A stretch of DNA of 64,000 nucleotides from Eudromia elegans (GCA_003342815.1 PTEX01000032.1:743882-807881); one strand, 5' to 3'; shown: positions 11,904 through 24,350, numbered from the stretch's first letter. Translations and numbers: made by a program. Notes: generated by a model not told the origin, from the letters alone.

Positions 11904-12639
11904 CACTGGCATCCTGTTAAAAGTAGATTTCTATTTAATATCTAGAAATTGAACTACAGGTAATTAGGAGGAGACCGATTATCTGTTGTCCAGCCTGGCG
12001 CTCCTTACTTGTTCAGTCATGCGTCCCTGTGTGAACTAATTTTATAGTAAAGAGCTCAAATAGTGATTAGCTTAGAAACAATATTAATTATCTTTCAGTG
12101 GCCAGACTGCTGCAGGAGTGAAGTCTTATTTGCTTCTTCCTAGAAACACATGTGGAAGTGCAGGGAGTTGTAGTGTTAGGGATGTTAAGGCTAACAGTGA
12201 GAAATTAGCTTTCTGGACTGGCTGTTAAGGCTTATAACTTCCTGCCAGTTTTTAATGGCTCCTGGTTATTTGATTATAAAGGGAAAGGCAAACACTTTGG
12301 GGCTCTAGGCAGCAGGAGGAATGACTTATCTGGATTCCTTAAAATAACTATCTCCTGTCCTTGATTTGAACATGATCTCCTAATTCTAAAGACTAGTCTG
12401 TTCTTTCATTTATCTCCTTATGCCCATAGCTTGCTTTGTATATTTCTTAACTACAAAGTTTTACATCCATATTAATAATTCAACCGGGAGATCTGATCGA
12501 GCTAAATAATCTGCATTTTCCCAGCAGAAATAATTGTCACAGTTTGCACAGACGGGGCTGTCTCATTTGTGGTGAGGAACACAAGTGTAAAGGAGATAAT
12601 CCACAGTAGGGCCAGGCTTCAGAATAAATTTTCCAAGAT

Positions 12640-12960
12640 TTATTATTATTTCATAATATAGTTTTTGTGAAAGAGGCAACGAGGCTACAGTTCAGATTTA
12701 AACTTGACCCCATTGTTATATAAAACCATTGAGTCCTTTTTAATCTCCGACTCTCCTTCTTCATGAGTGGCTTTTTGGATGGACAGCGTGTCGGCTGCTA
12801 ACTAAGTTTCAGATTTTAAGAAGGCATTAAGTCATATAACTCAGGATGATAAAAATCCTATTTAATGGGGAATGCTCCTTTGCTATGGGCTTGATCAATA
12901 AATTAAATAGACTAATTAAGTTGAGCTGTCAGGACCAAGGACTGTCACTAAGTCAAGCCA
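12640..12960. promoter_or_regulatory. Candidate conserved non-coding element
   Basis: This unique-looking, AT-rich, non-repetitive stretch is packed with homeodomain-type cores: a TTGATCAATAAATTAAA-type HNF1/PBX-like segment near 12890, TAATTAA near 12912, and a CTGTCA (MEIS/TGIF-like core) near 12927. It has no open frame of note. Such texture is typical of vertebrate developmental enhancers, but this is pattern judgement without an alignment. Confidence 0.3.
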
Positions 12961-13270
12961 GTGGAGCTGGCCATTTATCAGAGGCAGAAATTCAAGAAGA
13001 AAAGGCTGTCTTTAATGGGTAATTCTCTAGTGCATGCAGATGAGCAAGTGCATGAAAAGTCTAGCAATGAGTGCCTGTCATCTAATCACAAACGGTATGA
13101 AAGGAGGCGGGTTTGTCTGTGCAGAGTCATTAAACTGGCTTATCAACTCCCTTCCTGTGAATTTCTGAACTTTCAGGTTCTAGGGAGATGAACTTACTTG
13201 TGATGTCCATATATAGTCTCAGATATTTCCATCTTTTAAAAAATCTTTGCTAAGAAATTCAATTGACTTT

Positions 13271-13312
13271 GTTATATGCATATGTGCAGATATATATATG
13301 TGTCTATATATA
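13271..13312. repeat. (TA)n-type microsatellite
   Basis: TATATGCATATG runs into ATATATATATGTG and CTATATATAG. This is an imperfect TA/TG microsatellite. Confidence 0.75.
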
Positions 13313-16086
13313 GAAGTGATTTAAAATGCAAGCTTAAAATTAGAGAGGAAAGAAAGGGAAAGGTTTTACAGCAAATAGAGTGCTCGGAGGAGCAGTTCGG
13401 AGCTCTGCAGGTGGGTCAGGGCCCAGCTCTGCCCCAGGTTCTGGTGTGAGAGGCAACGAGTGCTCTGCTCTCCTGGAGCACCCGCTCGCTGCACTAAAAT
13501 CACTGGCAGGGCTTAAGCAGCAGCCCTGAGGAGCCTCCTCGTCTGGTATTTGGACAGCACAGTCTGGAAGGTCACAGGGCTCCCATGTTTCCCATCTCCG
13601 AGGTGTATCTGAGGTTGCTTGCAGGTGGCAGCTCCCCACGCAGTTTGGAGGCTCCCTGGATCTGTGATTGCCACAAGGCACCCGAGGGAACAACATGACC
13701 AGTGATGGGGAGCAGCAGCTCCCCAGGGGTTTTGCCCCTAGGGCTCTTTGCCCTGGACCTTGCTGCTGTCGCGTGTTTCTGCGGGTGGGAAATGCCGTGT
13801 GCTATCCCATGCAGAAAGGGAAGCAGTTCATGTACCTGCCTGAAAGCCACAGCTCTGTTTTGGTGCTTCCAGTTTAGCTGAAAAGGTCTGGCCATATGGA
13901 CGTACTCCTACAGCCTCTCCGGAGGCAAGCTGAGAATAAAATGAGCGAGATGAGCGCCGTGAGCCTGTGCGAATGGAACTTGCCTGACAAACCAGCAACA
14001 TGTGTAAAAATAAAACGCTGTCCAGGCATACAGCCTTTCGCATGTTCAATTCTTGTCGATAAAGTAATCCTGAGCTTACAGCAGTAAAGCGAGCCAGGGA
14101 TGCTGGTGCCAGGTCTCCGATCTGTCAGGAGAAACATGGAAGAAGATAGAGCTAGAAGAATGTGCCTGGGCACGCAGGAGCGTATGGGACCTTGGTCTTG
14201 GTTCTGAAAGAAAATCCACCCTCTCGAGATGGGAACATGGAATGAGGGGTAAGAAGCAGCTTTGCCTTTCCTGGAGGCTTCCAAGACCTCACGGAGAGGA
14301 GCTGGGGAGCAGCGGTGCTGATTTTGGCCCTCTGAAGTGCTGGTTTACGGCGCTGGTAGAAGTAGATAAAATGAGGCTTGCTGCTGGTGAGAAATTGCCT
14401 CCCCTTGCTCTTCAGTGAGGTGCTGCAAATCTCTGCCCTGATGCAGGACAGAGTTTTGTCCTGGGAACTTGGGACAAAATTTAAAAATCTTCCCAAATGG
14501 TTGAAGCACTGAAGTCATCATGTGATTCCGTGGTGTGAGTTGGGCTCCTAAGATCATGATTTGTTTATAGACCTGGGCTTTTGATGTGTGGTTTTAAAAT
14601 GGCCCTGGTACTTCAGCTATAAGAAAACAAGACTTTCTTTTATTTTTTTCCTTATACTATTATCAGCAGCTGTGTTGAATGATGCAATCCATATGCCTTA
14701 TGGAGCACCTATATATAAAAATCTGACATATGGATGTTGTGAAGTTCTGAGAAGATTCCACACACTTGAAAATCACCCACGTTTTAAAGGCATTCTGTTT
14801 GCGAATTATTTGTTGAGCTGTTATGTTGAATATCCAGAAGCGAAATGAGGCACATTGGGAATGTTTGTGGCATGGAGTCAGGTCCGAACTGGCCTTTTTG
14901 GTCCCCATTCAAGCGCAGAGCATTTGGAGTTTGTTTCCAAGCTGTCCAGCTGCATGACTCCTATGGAATCCGTTAACGTGGTGGATTTGTGCCTTTTCTA
15001 GCTCACTGTCTTTCGCTCTTGCCTCCTGTCCCTCATCTAGGCAGGATCCTCCACCTCCACCAACCAAGTGAAACGTTAGGTGAGCAAATGATGAGTAAGT
15101 AGAGGATGGATAGGGGCGGGAAATACTTGCTGCTCGTGTATGGTCCCCCTCCTAGGCAGGGAGCTGATGAGGTGGGGAAGGTCTGCTCCTTGGGTACGAT
15201 CCCAGTGCCACACAGCTCAGGGTTCCCCACTGCTGCTCTGGCAGGGGAGGCCGCGAGGGATGTGCTGCGCTCCGAGCTGCTTGTACCAGTGCCTTGTGTT
15301 TGCACTGAAGGTGTCTCGAGCCATTGCTGTCCTCCCCCTGTCAGTGTTGTTCTTGGGGAATGGCAGGAGATTGACAGTGATTGGAATTCTGCTTTCGGAA
15401 GTGCGTAGTCCAGGGCTTCATGAGGCAGGGGATACTGCCAAGCTGCACAGTTGGGTAGTTTGAGTATTTAGGGGCTCTGGTTACTGATGTGCATAAACAC
15501 TTTCCTCCCCAAAGAGCTGTCAGAGTGGAGCTAATTCCACTACCAATAGGTATTGTAATCTGTGAAGCAGTAGCAGAAGAGAGGGCCTTCGGCAGCGGTC
15601 TACACACCACTTGTGTTTGTTATCCTCCCGTTAGGAGTTCTAGTTCATAGCTGCATCTTCGAGATTTGCATTTGCGATGCTACCATCACATGGATCCTGC
15701 TTGCTTTGAATCTTCAGCAGGAAAGAAAGGTTTTTCGGGCTTTTATTTGAAATGAAAGCTGCTCCCTAGAATCGTGTCAGCCGCAGAAATCCAGACCCTA
15801 GCGCAAGCGTTTGTATTAAAATCTGGGCTTTAGGCTCCGTTAAAATTACTGCAACTTCACAAGTCACAGAGAGAGGATGAGAGAGCAGCAGCACAGGAAC
15901 TTGAAAGATTGCACCCCTGCTTTGAGACGGAGGGGCTTGTGAAAGGCAGGACTTGCAACCAGGGGAAAAGAAACGATTATCTCCTCTCTTTGCCTCTCCC
16001 AGTCCCTTTCCTCCAGCCCCTGCCAGCTCTCAGCTTTCGGCTCTGTCTGGAATTATGTGCTTGTGTTTTGGTTGTCTTTCCATGTA

Positions 16087-16123
16087 TTTTAACTAGGCCT
16101 GGCAGGAAAGGCCTAGGGTTAAA
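16087..16123. repeat. Short foldback (13-bp arms)
   Basis: The left arm 16088-16100 pairs with 16109-16123: AGGCCTAG on one side meets CTAGGCCT on the other, then TTAAA meets TTTAA after a 2-nt bulge. The loop is 8 nt (16101-16108). It lies about 150 bp before the larger hairpin at 16271. Confidence 0.6.
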
Positions 16124-16270
16124 GAACTGGAGCTGTCCCATAAAACTAAAGCAGTGGAGTTAAAGATGGCCCTTCAGTTCTGGGTGCTGATGGTAACTGC
16201 CAGGTTTTTGGAAGTGTTTGCAAATTCATGATTAAATTGTGGAGAAAAAAAAATGAATGAAACTTTTACA

Positions 16271-16346
16271 GCCTTTGCATGTAAACAGGGCTGGAGGAGT
16301 CTGAGGCTTCTCTAAGACTCCTCCAGCCCTGTTCACATTCAAAGGC
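16271..16346. repeat. Long near-perfect hairpin (32-bp arms, 12-nt loop)
   Basis: The left arm 16271-16302 is the reverse complement of 16315-16346 at 30 of 32 positions. The two mismatches fall at left-arm positions 8 and 13. The loop is 16303-16314 and can itself form a GAG/CTC mini-stem. A 76-nt unit of this shape has the size and form of an animal pre-miRNA or other hairpin RNA precursor, or of a foldback inverted duplication. The arms are about 53% G+C in an AT-rich setting. I do not recognise it as a known miRNA, and no transcription evidence is available. It would fold equally well from either strand. Confidence 0.85.
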
Positions 16347-19300
16347 CGGGCTCCAGTAAATGAGATGTGCATAATCACAATTTAATACACACAGTGTAGG
16401 CAGAGAGCCATACTGATGGGTTCATATGTCTTTTTCTCATTTAGGTTAAAAGTATGTATCTTCTCGCTTGCTGGACAAGATGTTGCATGTGGATATATTG
16501 GTATGTGTGTCCTTAAAACAAATACGCAATGCATACACAAATATGCAAGTCCACAGCATCTAAGACAACTACTGAAATACCCTGTCTGTGCAGGGATGTT
16601 TTGTTCCACATTCATTACAGTGCTGTAGGAGTGCCTTGTATTTATGTAGCAAACAGTACGACCCTGGCCTATTTCATATTATTCTCTTTTGTTTTGATTT
16701 GAGCAGTACTTAGGTTTAGCAAAGTGTTTTGGTTGGATTTGTTGCCATCTTTTGGTGTGGCAGCACCAGGAGGGGTTTGCTGTGTTTTTGCATTAGAGAA
16801 GGCAGCATCCAAGGGGATCCTGAGGTGTGAGGGGTTAGGGCTTGTGATAACCTGCATTTCCTAGGGAAATTCATTCTTCGAATCAGCTAATGAGAAAGTC
16901 TGTCCCCTAACCAGGTAGATAATCATGTACTTAACTTTTAAGCATATGAGTAGCTCCTGTTGAACCTGGATTAGGTGCTGAGGTAGCAGCCAAATGACAC
17001 TGCTGGAATGGACAAAATAGCAAGAATGCACCCCAAGGAACAGATCCATACTGAGAACGATGTTGAGGATCCTCTTCTCACGTCTTGTCCTCTTGCCCTA
17101 CTCTTCCTAACTATGGAGCGGAAGCAAAAGGAGGAAGGTGCTCCAGGCTGTTCAGGTATTCAGTGCAAACGAGTAGTGATTTGGTGAGATGAGCAGGAAA
17201 TAATGGCCAGAGACTTGCCTTGTTGCAGGGTTCCTGCTTAGCGCTGCAGAAGATCTGCTGAGATCTGAACTCTGATGACAGGCACGCCAGGGATGGGAGG
17301 AACGAGGAGTTGGAGCTCGCACTGTGCACCAGGTTGGATCAGCGCGTGGTGGAAGGAACAAGCAGCTGAAGGGTGTTATGGGTCCTTGCCGCTTGGTGTG
17401 GGACCACGTGCACTGTTCAGCCTGTGCTCTTAGACAGAGTTAACAGTTTCCTCAGAAGTTTTCTGAGGTGCTAATTCCTGAAAGTTGTGTTATGCTTTTT
17501 AAGTGATGCTGAACTTATCCACGGCTCTCTGGTAGCTTGAGGAGACCAAAATCCTCCCCTTGCTGTCCCCGGAGGAGGCCACGGGGTTGCAATCCAGAGC
17601 ATCCACTGCTGCATTCCTGCAGCCTGTGCTGGCGGGAGTGCTTGGAATTGCAGACAGGGCCCCACGGTAGCAAATGGGGCTTGTACATTAGGAGCACCCA
17701 GAAGGCGAGTGGGTGACTGTGAAAGTCTTGGTTTAAGGCTCTTAAATAGCATCATCAAGAAACTGTAGGGCAATGACAGGGAGAGCAGCTAGTTTTCCCA
17801 GGCCACACTCAGCTTCCTGTGCTGCGGAGAGCCTCAGCCATTTGCAAGCTCCAGTTCCCTGCTCCTGCACCAGATTTTGTTCATGTTTTCTTCCGTTCCC
17901 CGTAGGAGTTGAAGCAGGACTCATGCAAACAACTTCGCTATTTAGCCCTGTTTTGGAGCAGAGCAGGTGCATTCTGAAGGAAGTAGATTTTCCGTGGGGA
18001 GAAATGTAAGTGATCATGTGAGCAAGCATCACATTGTAAAGGCCACCATGGCATAGGCGAACACAAATTAACACTGTCCAGATTTGGACTTTGGATTTGG
18101 AGATCTGGATTTGGGCTTTCTGTACAAGTGCATCTCCATCTTGCTTCAGGGCACCCCCTTTCCAAAAGCATTAAGGATTTCCATGCAGCTTTCAGGTGTC
18201 TTGGTATCCCCACTCACCCAACCTCTAATGAAAAGAAAGAATCCAGTTTACTATTTGTTTCAGGACAAATTCCAAAATAATTGAAAAAGTAAAATTCATC
18301 TGTCCACTGCTTTGCTTCTGGCTTTTTAGTTTGCAAATGAATGTAAGGTCATCTTGCATCATTTGTCTTCTTAGAACTTTTCCCAGTTTTAATTCAGTAA
18401 GAAGCTATAGTCATTCCTCATATTTATCTGTAAATTGCATTGAATCTTGTTGCAGTCATATTAGGTGATAATGATTTATATGTCTTCTAATAATTTATCT
18501 GATTATGCCAGCTATCTTCCATTCTAAAGAGTTAGTGAATTAATGCTCTCATGCAGGGTACAAAGGGAAGTAGTTTCTATAGACTTTTCTTCGCCTTTCT
18601 GCAGTTTGCTCTAGTGCTGCGTGGTATTTTTGTTGATACAGGGGTATGTAAGGGCCAGTCTGGCCACGTTTGGGAGGTATCTCAGGCTGTTAGAGCTCAG
18701 GTTATGCAGAAGTTGTGTACCTGTAGTGTGCAGGTACCCTGGTAGCGTGTGGTGCTGGGCACAGAGCAGGTCTCCAGCTGCAGCAAGGGCCGGGGAATAT
18801 TCACGGATCTTACAGCCAAAACAGGTGGATTCCTCCTTTCCTGTAAGCTCTGAGAGGCTCCTTTAGAGCCCCATAGTGGCGGAGGGCTGACTTGAGGAGG
18901 GTGCCAAAGCTCAGGCTCACGCCTAGAGCTCCTACCTCTGGTTTGTGAGGCCATCGTGCACTCCGAGTAAACAAATACGGAATTGGGACGATGAGGGAGA
19001 CGGGGCAGAAACACTCAGCAGGACCAAAGGAAATAATTCTTCCATCTTTCACGTCTCAGATATTTGAAAGTTTAAGCGTCTCCTCTTTTCTTGATGGACC
19101 CTCTATGCTGCCTGTCGTCTTTCCCTTTGGAAACGTGTGCCTGGCTCCTGGATAATGTGCCTCCCGCACCAGCTGACAAAACACAGAGGGGGAGGAAGAA
19201 GCTTCGACTCCAGGGGGAAAGTTTCTTCCTTCATGAAAAAATGATGCAGTTTTTCTTTTCTGTTCTTTGACTTGCATATCGAGAGAGAGCGCTAGATGGA

Positions 19301-20280
19301 ACGAAGTCATTTCACAAGTGCAAATAACCTCCGAGGTTTTTTCTCCAAAATTTCTCTTGCAAAAATGATGAGTTTCTTTTCGAATACCTTGGCGTAAAGT
19401 ATCAATTTTGGCTGTAGCTGAATGTTGCTTTTTAGGCATTTAAAAGCGGTATTGCTCTGCTTAGAATTTGGACTTTTGGACAGGATTTAACAGGATTGCT
19501 ACTTACAGTAATTGTTGTGATCACTCCAGAAGCAAAATTACTGCCTTTTGCAGAGTTAGGACAGCGTGACGCTGGGTGAATCCGAGAGGAGAGGGAATGC
19601 AGCCCAGAGGGACAGAAACAAGGGCTGGTAAAAAAGAAAAGATTCCTACCCAGTGGAAAAGCACCTAGAAATATGCAGAGAGTCAAACAATGAATGACTT
19701 CCTAGCAAGAAGTTAAAGCTCCTCTGAGCAAGGGAATGAATACTGAAGCACTCGTATGATATGTTCTGCCTTGAAAATGGGTTTAACCTGTCTGGAAGCA
19801 GGGGAGCTTTTGGAGGAGGATGAGACCCGGAAAGGTGCCCGGCTCTGTTCTTGGTGACTGAGTCACCCTGCAAAGTCCATGGAAAGCTGTGAGCAATAAC
19901 CAGGAACTGGCCTGGTCGCTGTCCCGGCCTCACCTGCCTCCAAAAACAGGCTGTCCTTATGTCAGAACCTGGGGCCTTCTTCCCTTGGCAGTTCCTTATT
20001 CACTTTGTTGCCTCCAGATTCAGGCTGATGTGGAAAGTCACTGTGTTTAGAAATAGGCCTCCTTAACATCTCTTTTATTTTTGACAGCACTTGCTCGTTA
20101 AAGGCAGCTGTGTGGACACAGCAACATCTGCGGGCCTGCTGAACTGTGAAACCTCTTTGCATCCATGATTAATTTACCCTGACGTATCTCCGCTTTTGCG
20201 TTATACCCTTCTGCAGTTTAGCACATCTTTTGACTTGGGCCCGGTTTACAAATGACGGGTAGAGCTGCAAACAAGGAATA
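16347..20280. other. Non-coding stretch
   Basis: No gene or recognisable transposon is seen. A short GGATTTGG/GATCTGG-type imperfect repeat lies at 18080-18118 and produces a biased small frame. The segments 18290-18540 and 20150-20230 are AT-rich, and the rest is of mixed composition with only short, overlapping chance frames. Confidence 0.5.
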
Positions 20281-20655
20281 TCCTTGCAGTTCTCCAGCGC
20301 TGGGGTTGGCGGACACGAGCACGGCTACCCGAACTGCTACAACGATGGCTGGGGAGCGTTTGCGTTCGAAGGGTCTTTCCACGTTTGCTGCTTGCTGGTG
20401 CTCTCTCATGCTGGGCGTCCGAGGGGCGCTCGGCCTTGGCCGCAGCCACCCCCCGAGCCGTTGCCTTCTCCATATCCCTGACCAAATCCCTTGGCTCTGC
20501 AGCGGCTCTTTCTGCAAGGTTAGGGGGGGTTTTTGAGGTGCAGAGGCATCTGCACGCGTTGGCTTCCCGCTTGCGCTGGGAAACGGGGCGCAGAGCGCGG
20601 CGCCGCTGCCGCTTCCTGCTCCGCTGTTGATTAATCTGCTTTTGCGCTAGGACTC
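20281..20655. promoter_or_regulatory. CpG island
   Basis: By hand count 20281-20640 has 63% G+C and about 31 CpGs, an observed/expected ratio near 0.9, the strongest in this window. CpG islands of this strength usually sit at promoters or developmental regulatory elements. A 152-codon minus-strand frame (20246-20704) spans it. Its translation is rich in Arg, Ala and Ser, as expected from CpG-rich DNA without stops, and I do not claim it as a gene. It is separated from the next island by about 390 bp of AT-rich DNA. Confidence 0.65.
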
Positions 20656-21040
20656 TTTTATGGGAGAAGATTAATAGCACGGAGAAGATGCTTGTTTGTT
20701 TCAAATATTTTGTTTCTGTTGCCCATTGGGAATGCTAGTATAAATACCAAGCAATCTGAATTTAAATAGCTAAAGTATTAGTCTTGCTCTTCCAATTGCT
20801 TGTCATTACACTTGAGGATATGGTTACAGCTGATTATACGAAAATACCTGAGCCATACATTTTATATTCTCAATCAGCATATTATAGATGAACTGTGAAA
20901 ATTGGAGATAGCTTTTTATGATAATTGGGAGATATTTTCCTTGAAGGATGAAAGACTCTTGAGAGAATTTGAATTGCTTGTCTGTAATTTTGTTATAAGC
21001 TTTACTGGTGTTTATTTAACGTGGAGTTTATTGCTACTGA

Positions 21041-21560
21041 ACATGCGTCTCCGTCAAGGGCCGCCTTTGGAGAGGTGGATTCGGGAGGTTGAGGCAGGGT
21101 GGAGGTCTCCGTGCCCCTCGAGACGGGAGGTCGTCATGGAGGTCGCGTGTGGCCTGTGGTCCTCCTGGGCCGTGGAGGCCTCGGCCTCAGCCCTGCCGTG
21201 GAGCGGGAGGCCGATGCTGCCCATGGGGGCCGTTTCACTGGGCTGGAAGTGACCGAGCGTGCGGGCCCTGCTGCTTTGAGGGCGTTTTTGCTCTGTGATT
21301 TCCTACGTAGCCCTGCGTTGTGCTGCGGGAAGCCGCTCTGGCCAGGCACCGGGCTCGGCGGTGACGCCTGTTGTTCCACGCAGCGGTCGGGAATCGGGAT
21401 TTCAAGGTGAGGGGTTTGTAGCAGTGGGGAGGAATCCCAAGGTTGAACACACAGAAGTCCTTGCCCGTGGGGAAGCAAAGCGGAGCAGGGAAGCTGCGGG
21501 CGAGGACGGCGGAAGATTAGCCAGCAAACAGCACGCTGGCGGCCTGCGATGCTTAGGAAT
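21041..21560. promoter_or_regulatory. CpG island
   Basis: By hand count 21041-21420 has 66% G+C and about 32 CpGs, observed/expected about 0.77. CpGs continue more thinly to about 21560. Overlapping chance frames occur on both strands (21099-21410 plus, 21134-21478 minus). It is the second of three CpG-dense blocks within 2.7 kb. Confidence 0.6.
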
Positions 21561-22806
21561 GATAAAGATTAAAGTGCCACCACATATAACGGAGTCACCG
21601 GAAGTAATGTTAAAAATTGACTAACTTCTGGTGAGAAAAATCCCTTGGTGCTGCTGTTTGGTAAAGAGCGCAGTAAAGAAACCTCACCTGGTTTGGGCAC
21701 CCTGTGCCATTGTCAATGAGTTGAATTTCTCAGAGCTTCCCGTGCAAGTGACCTGGATGTATGAACGTGGTTAATATTTGCAGGATAAAAGGACAGTGAT
21801 TGAAGTTGATCACGAAAAATCCTCCACCCTCCCGTTGAGTTGAGCCTTGCCAGCTTTGACACTTGGGCCACAGTCCCTCACAGCCCTTCATGTGTTAGGG
21901 TTGGGAGTGTAAAATTGTATGTGATTTGTTTCTTTATCTGCCCTGTGGCCTCGGGGTGTTCACAGTTTAATTCAAGAGGAACATGAGCATGGTTTTAACG
22001 GTTTATTTTTCAGTTTTAACACAATTTAATAGACACAACATCAAAGACTGATACTGTTTTCTACTGAATTTCAGGTTGGTTTGAATCAAGATTAACCTTT
22101 TCCAAAACTACCCTTAAGTGTGGTGCTTTGCCTGGCTTGTTTATAAAATATAAGTGATGTTCTATTTGTGGTATTTGGCAGTGCAGACAAAACCAGTGAA
22201 CAGTCTTCCATAACTATGGGTTTTGAGCCTGCAGGTTTTTTCCAGACTTTTCTTGACTATATGCATGCAATAAAGCAAGAAATATATAAAAAACAAGAGT
22301 GCAACAGTTGTATTGACAGATCTTCCTGAAAACCCCCGGTGGTCTGATGTAATTCGAGCCGGATCAGACATGCTGTGTCCAATTGAATCAACAGATCGAG
22401 CTGGCATGGAGTGTGCTGGAGCGGGGTCTGGGAGTGAACTTGGCCGCATGATGACACTCCGGCTTCATCGGAAATAGTGAATGTGGATTAAAATAATCAC
22501 AGGTTGGGGGCAAGTAGGGGCTGAGGGGTGTTTGAGCCCTCCGTGTAAATGGGGAGGAAGGATGAGGGTTCAGCCCTTGCATTCCTCATGGGCACCTGCA
22601 TTAGTCAAGAAGGTCCCCGGTAATCTGTCGTAGGGGGAAGTGCTGAGCATTTAATATTTAGGTGCTATTGTTAGAACAATAATCATTGCTATAGAGGCTT
22701 TAAAAATAGTGCGGTCTGCCGGGAGGAAATGTAAGGTGATAGCATTAATTAACACATCGTGTTTGTAACAGTGTGAACGAGAGAGTTTTAATTGCAATCT
22801 ATTACA

Positions 22807-22970
22807 CACGTGGCGGGGATGGAAGAGCAGAGTGCGTGGGTCCGAGCGCGGGGTCGAGGTGCAGAGCGCTCGGGAGGCGAGAGGGGGCCGTGCAAGGCGG
22901 ACGTCGCTCGTGCTGCAGCAGAGCCAGCCTCAGTTTAAACTCGTGCGCGAGCCGATGTCAAGTCAAAATG
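22807..22970. promoter_or_regulatory. CpG-dense cluster
   Basis: About 19 CpGs lie in roughly 165 bp, including GCGCG-type clusters. It is just under the usual island length. It follows an ATTA-rich stretch (22620-22800) and is the third CpG block of the 20.3-23.0 kb group. Confidence 0.5.
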
Positions 22971-23104
22971 TGTTGTTGGGAGTGGGTAATCTGCTCCAAG
23001 TGGCTGCCCTGCAAATCTCCGGAGTGGAAGCTGGCCTGAGGCTACAGTCGTCTCTGCCGCATCTTTGCTTGAATGAACTTTGACTCTTTATCAAGAAACG
23101 CATT

Positions 23105-23133
23105 GGGAGGAGGAAGGGGCGGCGGAGGGGGGG
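23105..23133 (+). other. Possible G-quadruplex tract
   Basis: GGG, GGGG and a G7 run are separated by GGA- and GGC-rich spacers. Four G-tracts can be drawn only with fairly long loops, so quadruplex formation is possible but not strong. It lies 135 bp after the CpG cluster at 22807-22970. Confidence 0.3.
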
Positions 23134-24260
23134 AAACGGAGTTGCTCAAAATAGGTCTGCTTTGGATAAAGTCGCCTTTCCTGGAAACTTTGCAAAGACT
23201 TTCATGTGCCTTAAAAGAAAAGCCAAGGTCCCATTACAAAGCGTACGGATAAAGGTGAGATGAAGGGGCAGGGGAAGCTTGCACAAATGCTGTGCTTAGA
23301 ATTTCAAAGCTCCTTCAGACTGTACTAGCTTGAAAGCCTACCCAGTACTCAGGAAAATGAAATGATTTCAAATTGGACACTTAAAATCTGGGGCCATTTT
23401 GGAAAGCTGGTCCCAGTTTGTAACTCCTAGCTGCTGACAACAAGGCAAGGAGCATCTCTGCGAGCATCCAAGATTACACCCGTGCTCGTGCTGTTCCTAC
23501 GCAGATGCATTCGGTGAGGGAAGCTGTGATTTAAACAGTGTCGGAAATCCCGAGCAGCTCCTGGCTGGGAAGTTTTTCTGTGTCATAAATGATGTGAATT
23601 CTACATTATGAAAAGGGTTTATTGATGTTGTGGAACTCAGCAAACCTCATCATGTCGCCCTTGATTAGATGTTGCCTTTGTGTTAATTCGCCATGCTGGA
23701 GAACGGAGAATATTCGAGCCAGCAGTTTTTCACAAGTTGCAAACAGCATAAAGTAAATAAAATAGCAGTGACAAATGGAAGCATAATCTCAGGGCAGAAC
23801 AATATATTTTGAAGCAATCTGTAACTATATTTTTAGAAGATGCTTCGTTCTGTTGGTGCTGAGTGTAGGATATTCACAGGAACCAGTTTTCAGAGTTTGT
23901 GGAGCAACCAGGTGCTGGGAGTCAAATTTCTCTTATATTATTTAAGTAATTTTTCAAAGCCTTGCACTAGAAATAGGTTTTTCACCATTTTCATGGGTGA
24001 AATATTTGGTATTGAAGAAGTTTTATGTCCTTGCACATTTCCATACACTGATTTCAAACATAGATGCTCCCATGAAACAACAGTGAAAATCTGCAGGCTC
24101 CACACTTTGGTCTGTTGTGTTTTTCCTGAAGGAACAGAATCTTCTGTAATGAAAATGGATTTAAAAGTAATGCTTAATATCGGATATTCTGAATATCTGA
24201 TAGGAAAACTGTTCTTTTCCCCTTTTCTTCCTTGAAAAACATGGGTGATGCAGTCTTACT

Positions 24261-24350
24261 ATGTGCATACATGTGATGTGCATACATGCCTAAAAATCAA
24301 TTATGGAAATACACAGTTAAACATTCAATAGCTGAAATTCAATAGCTGAG
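24261..24350. repeat. Two adjacent two-copy tandem repeats
   Basis: ATGTGCATACATG occurs in a 15-bp unit at 24261-24275 and again at 24276-24290. A different 14-bp unit, ATTCAATAGCTGA plus one base, occurs at 24323-24336 and 24337-24350. An A-rich GCTTAAAA-containing patch follows at 24385-24427. Confidence 0.85.

Larger units (their letters stand above)
11777..16080. other. AT-rich non-coding stretch with possible conserved blocks
   Basis: No gene is recognised. The parts that look most like conserved non-coding sequence are 11930-12500 and 12640-12960. A GC-richer block at 13375-13690 carries overlapping chance frames. Two short TA-rich microsatellite-like patches are listed separately. 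Confidence 0.45.

Noticed and set aside
20246-20704. 152-codon minus-strand frame across the CpG island
   Set aside because: Its Arg/Ala/Ser-rich composition follows from CpG-rich DNA. No domain or splice structure supports it.
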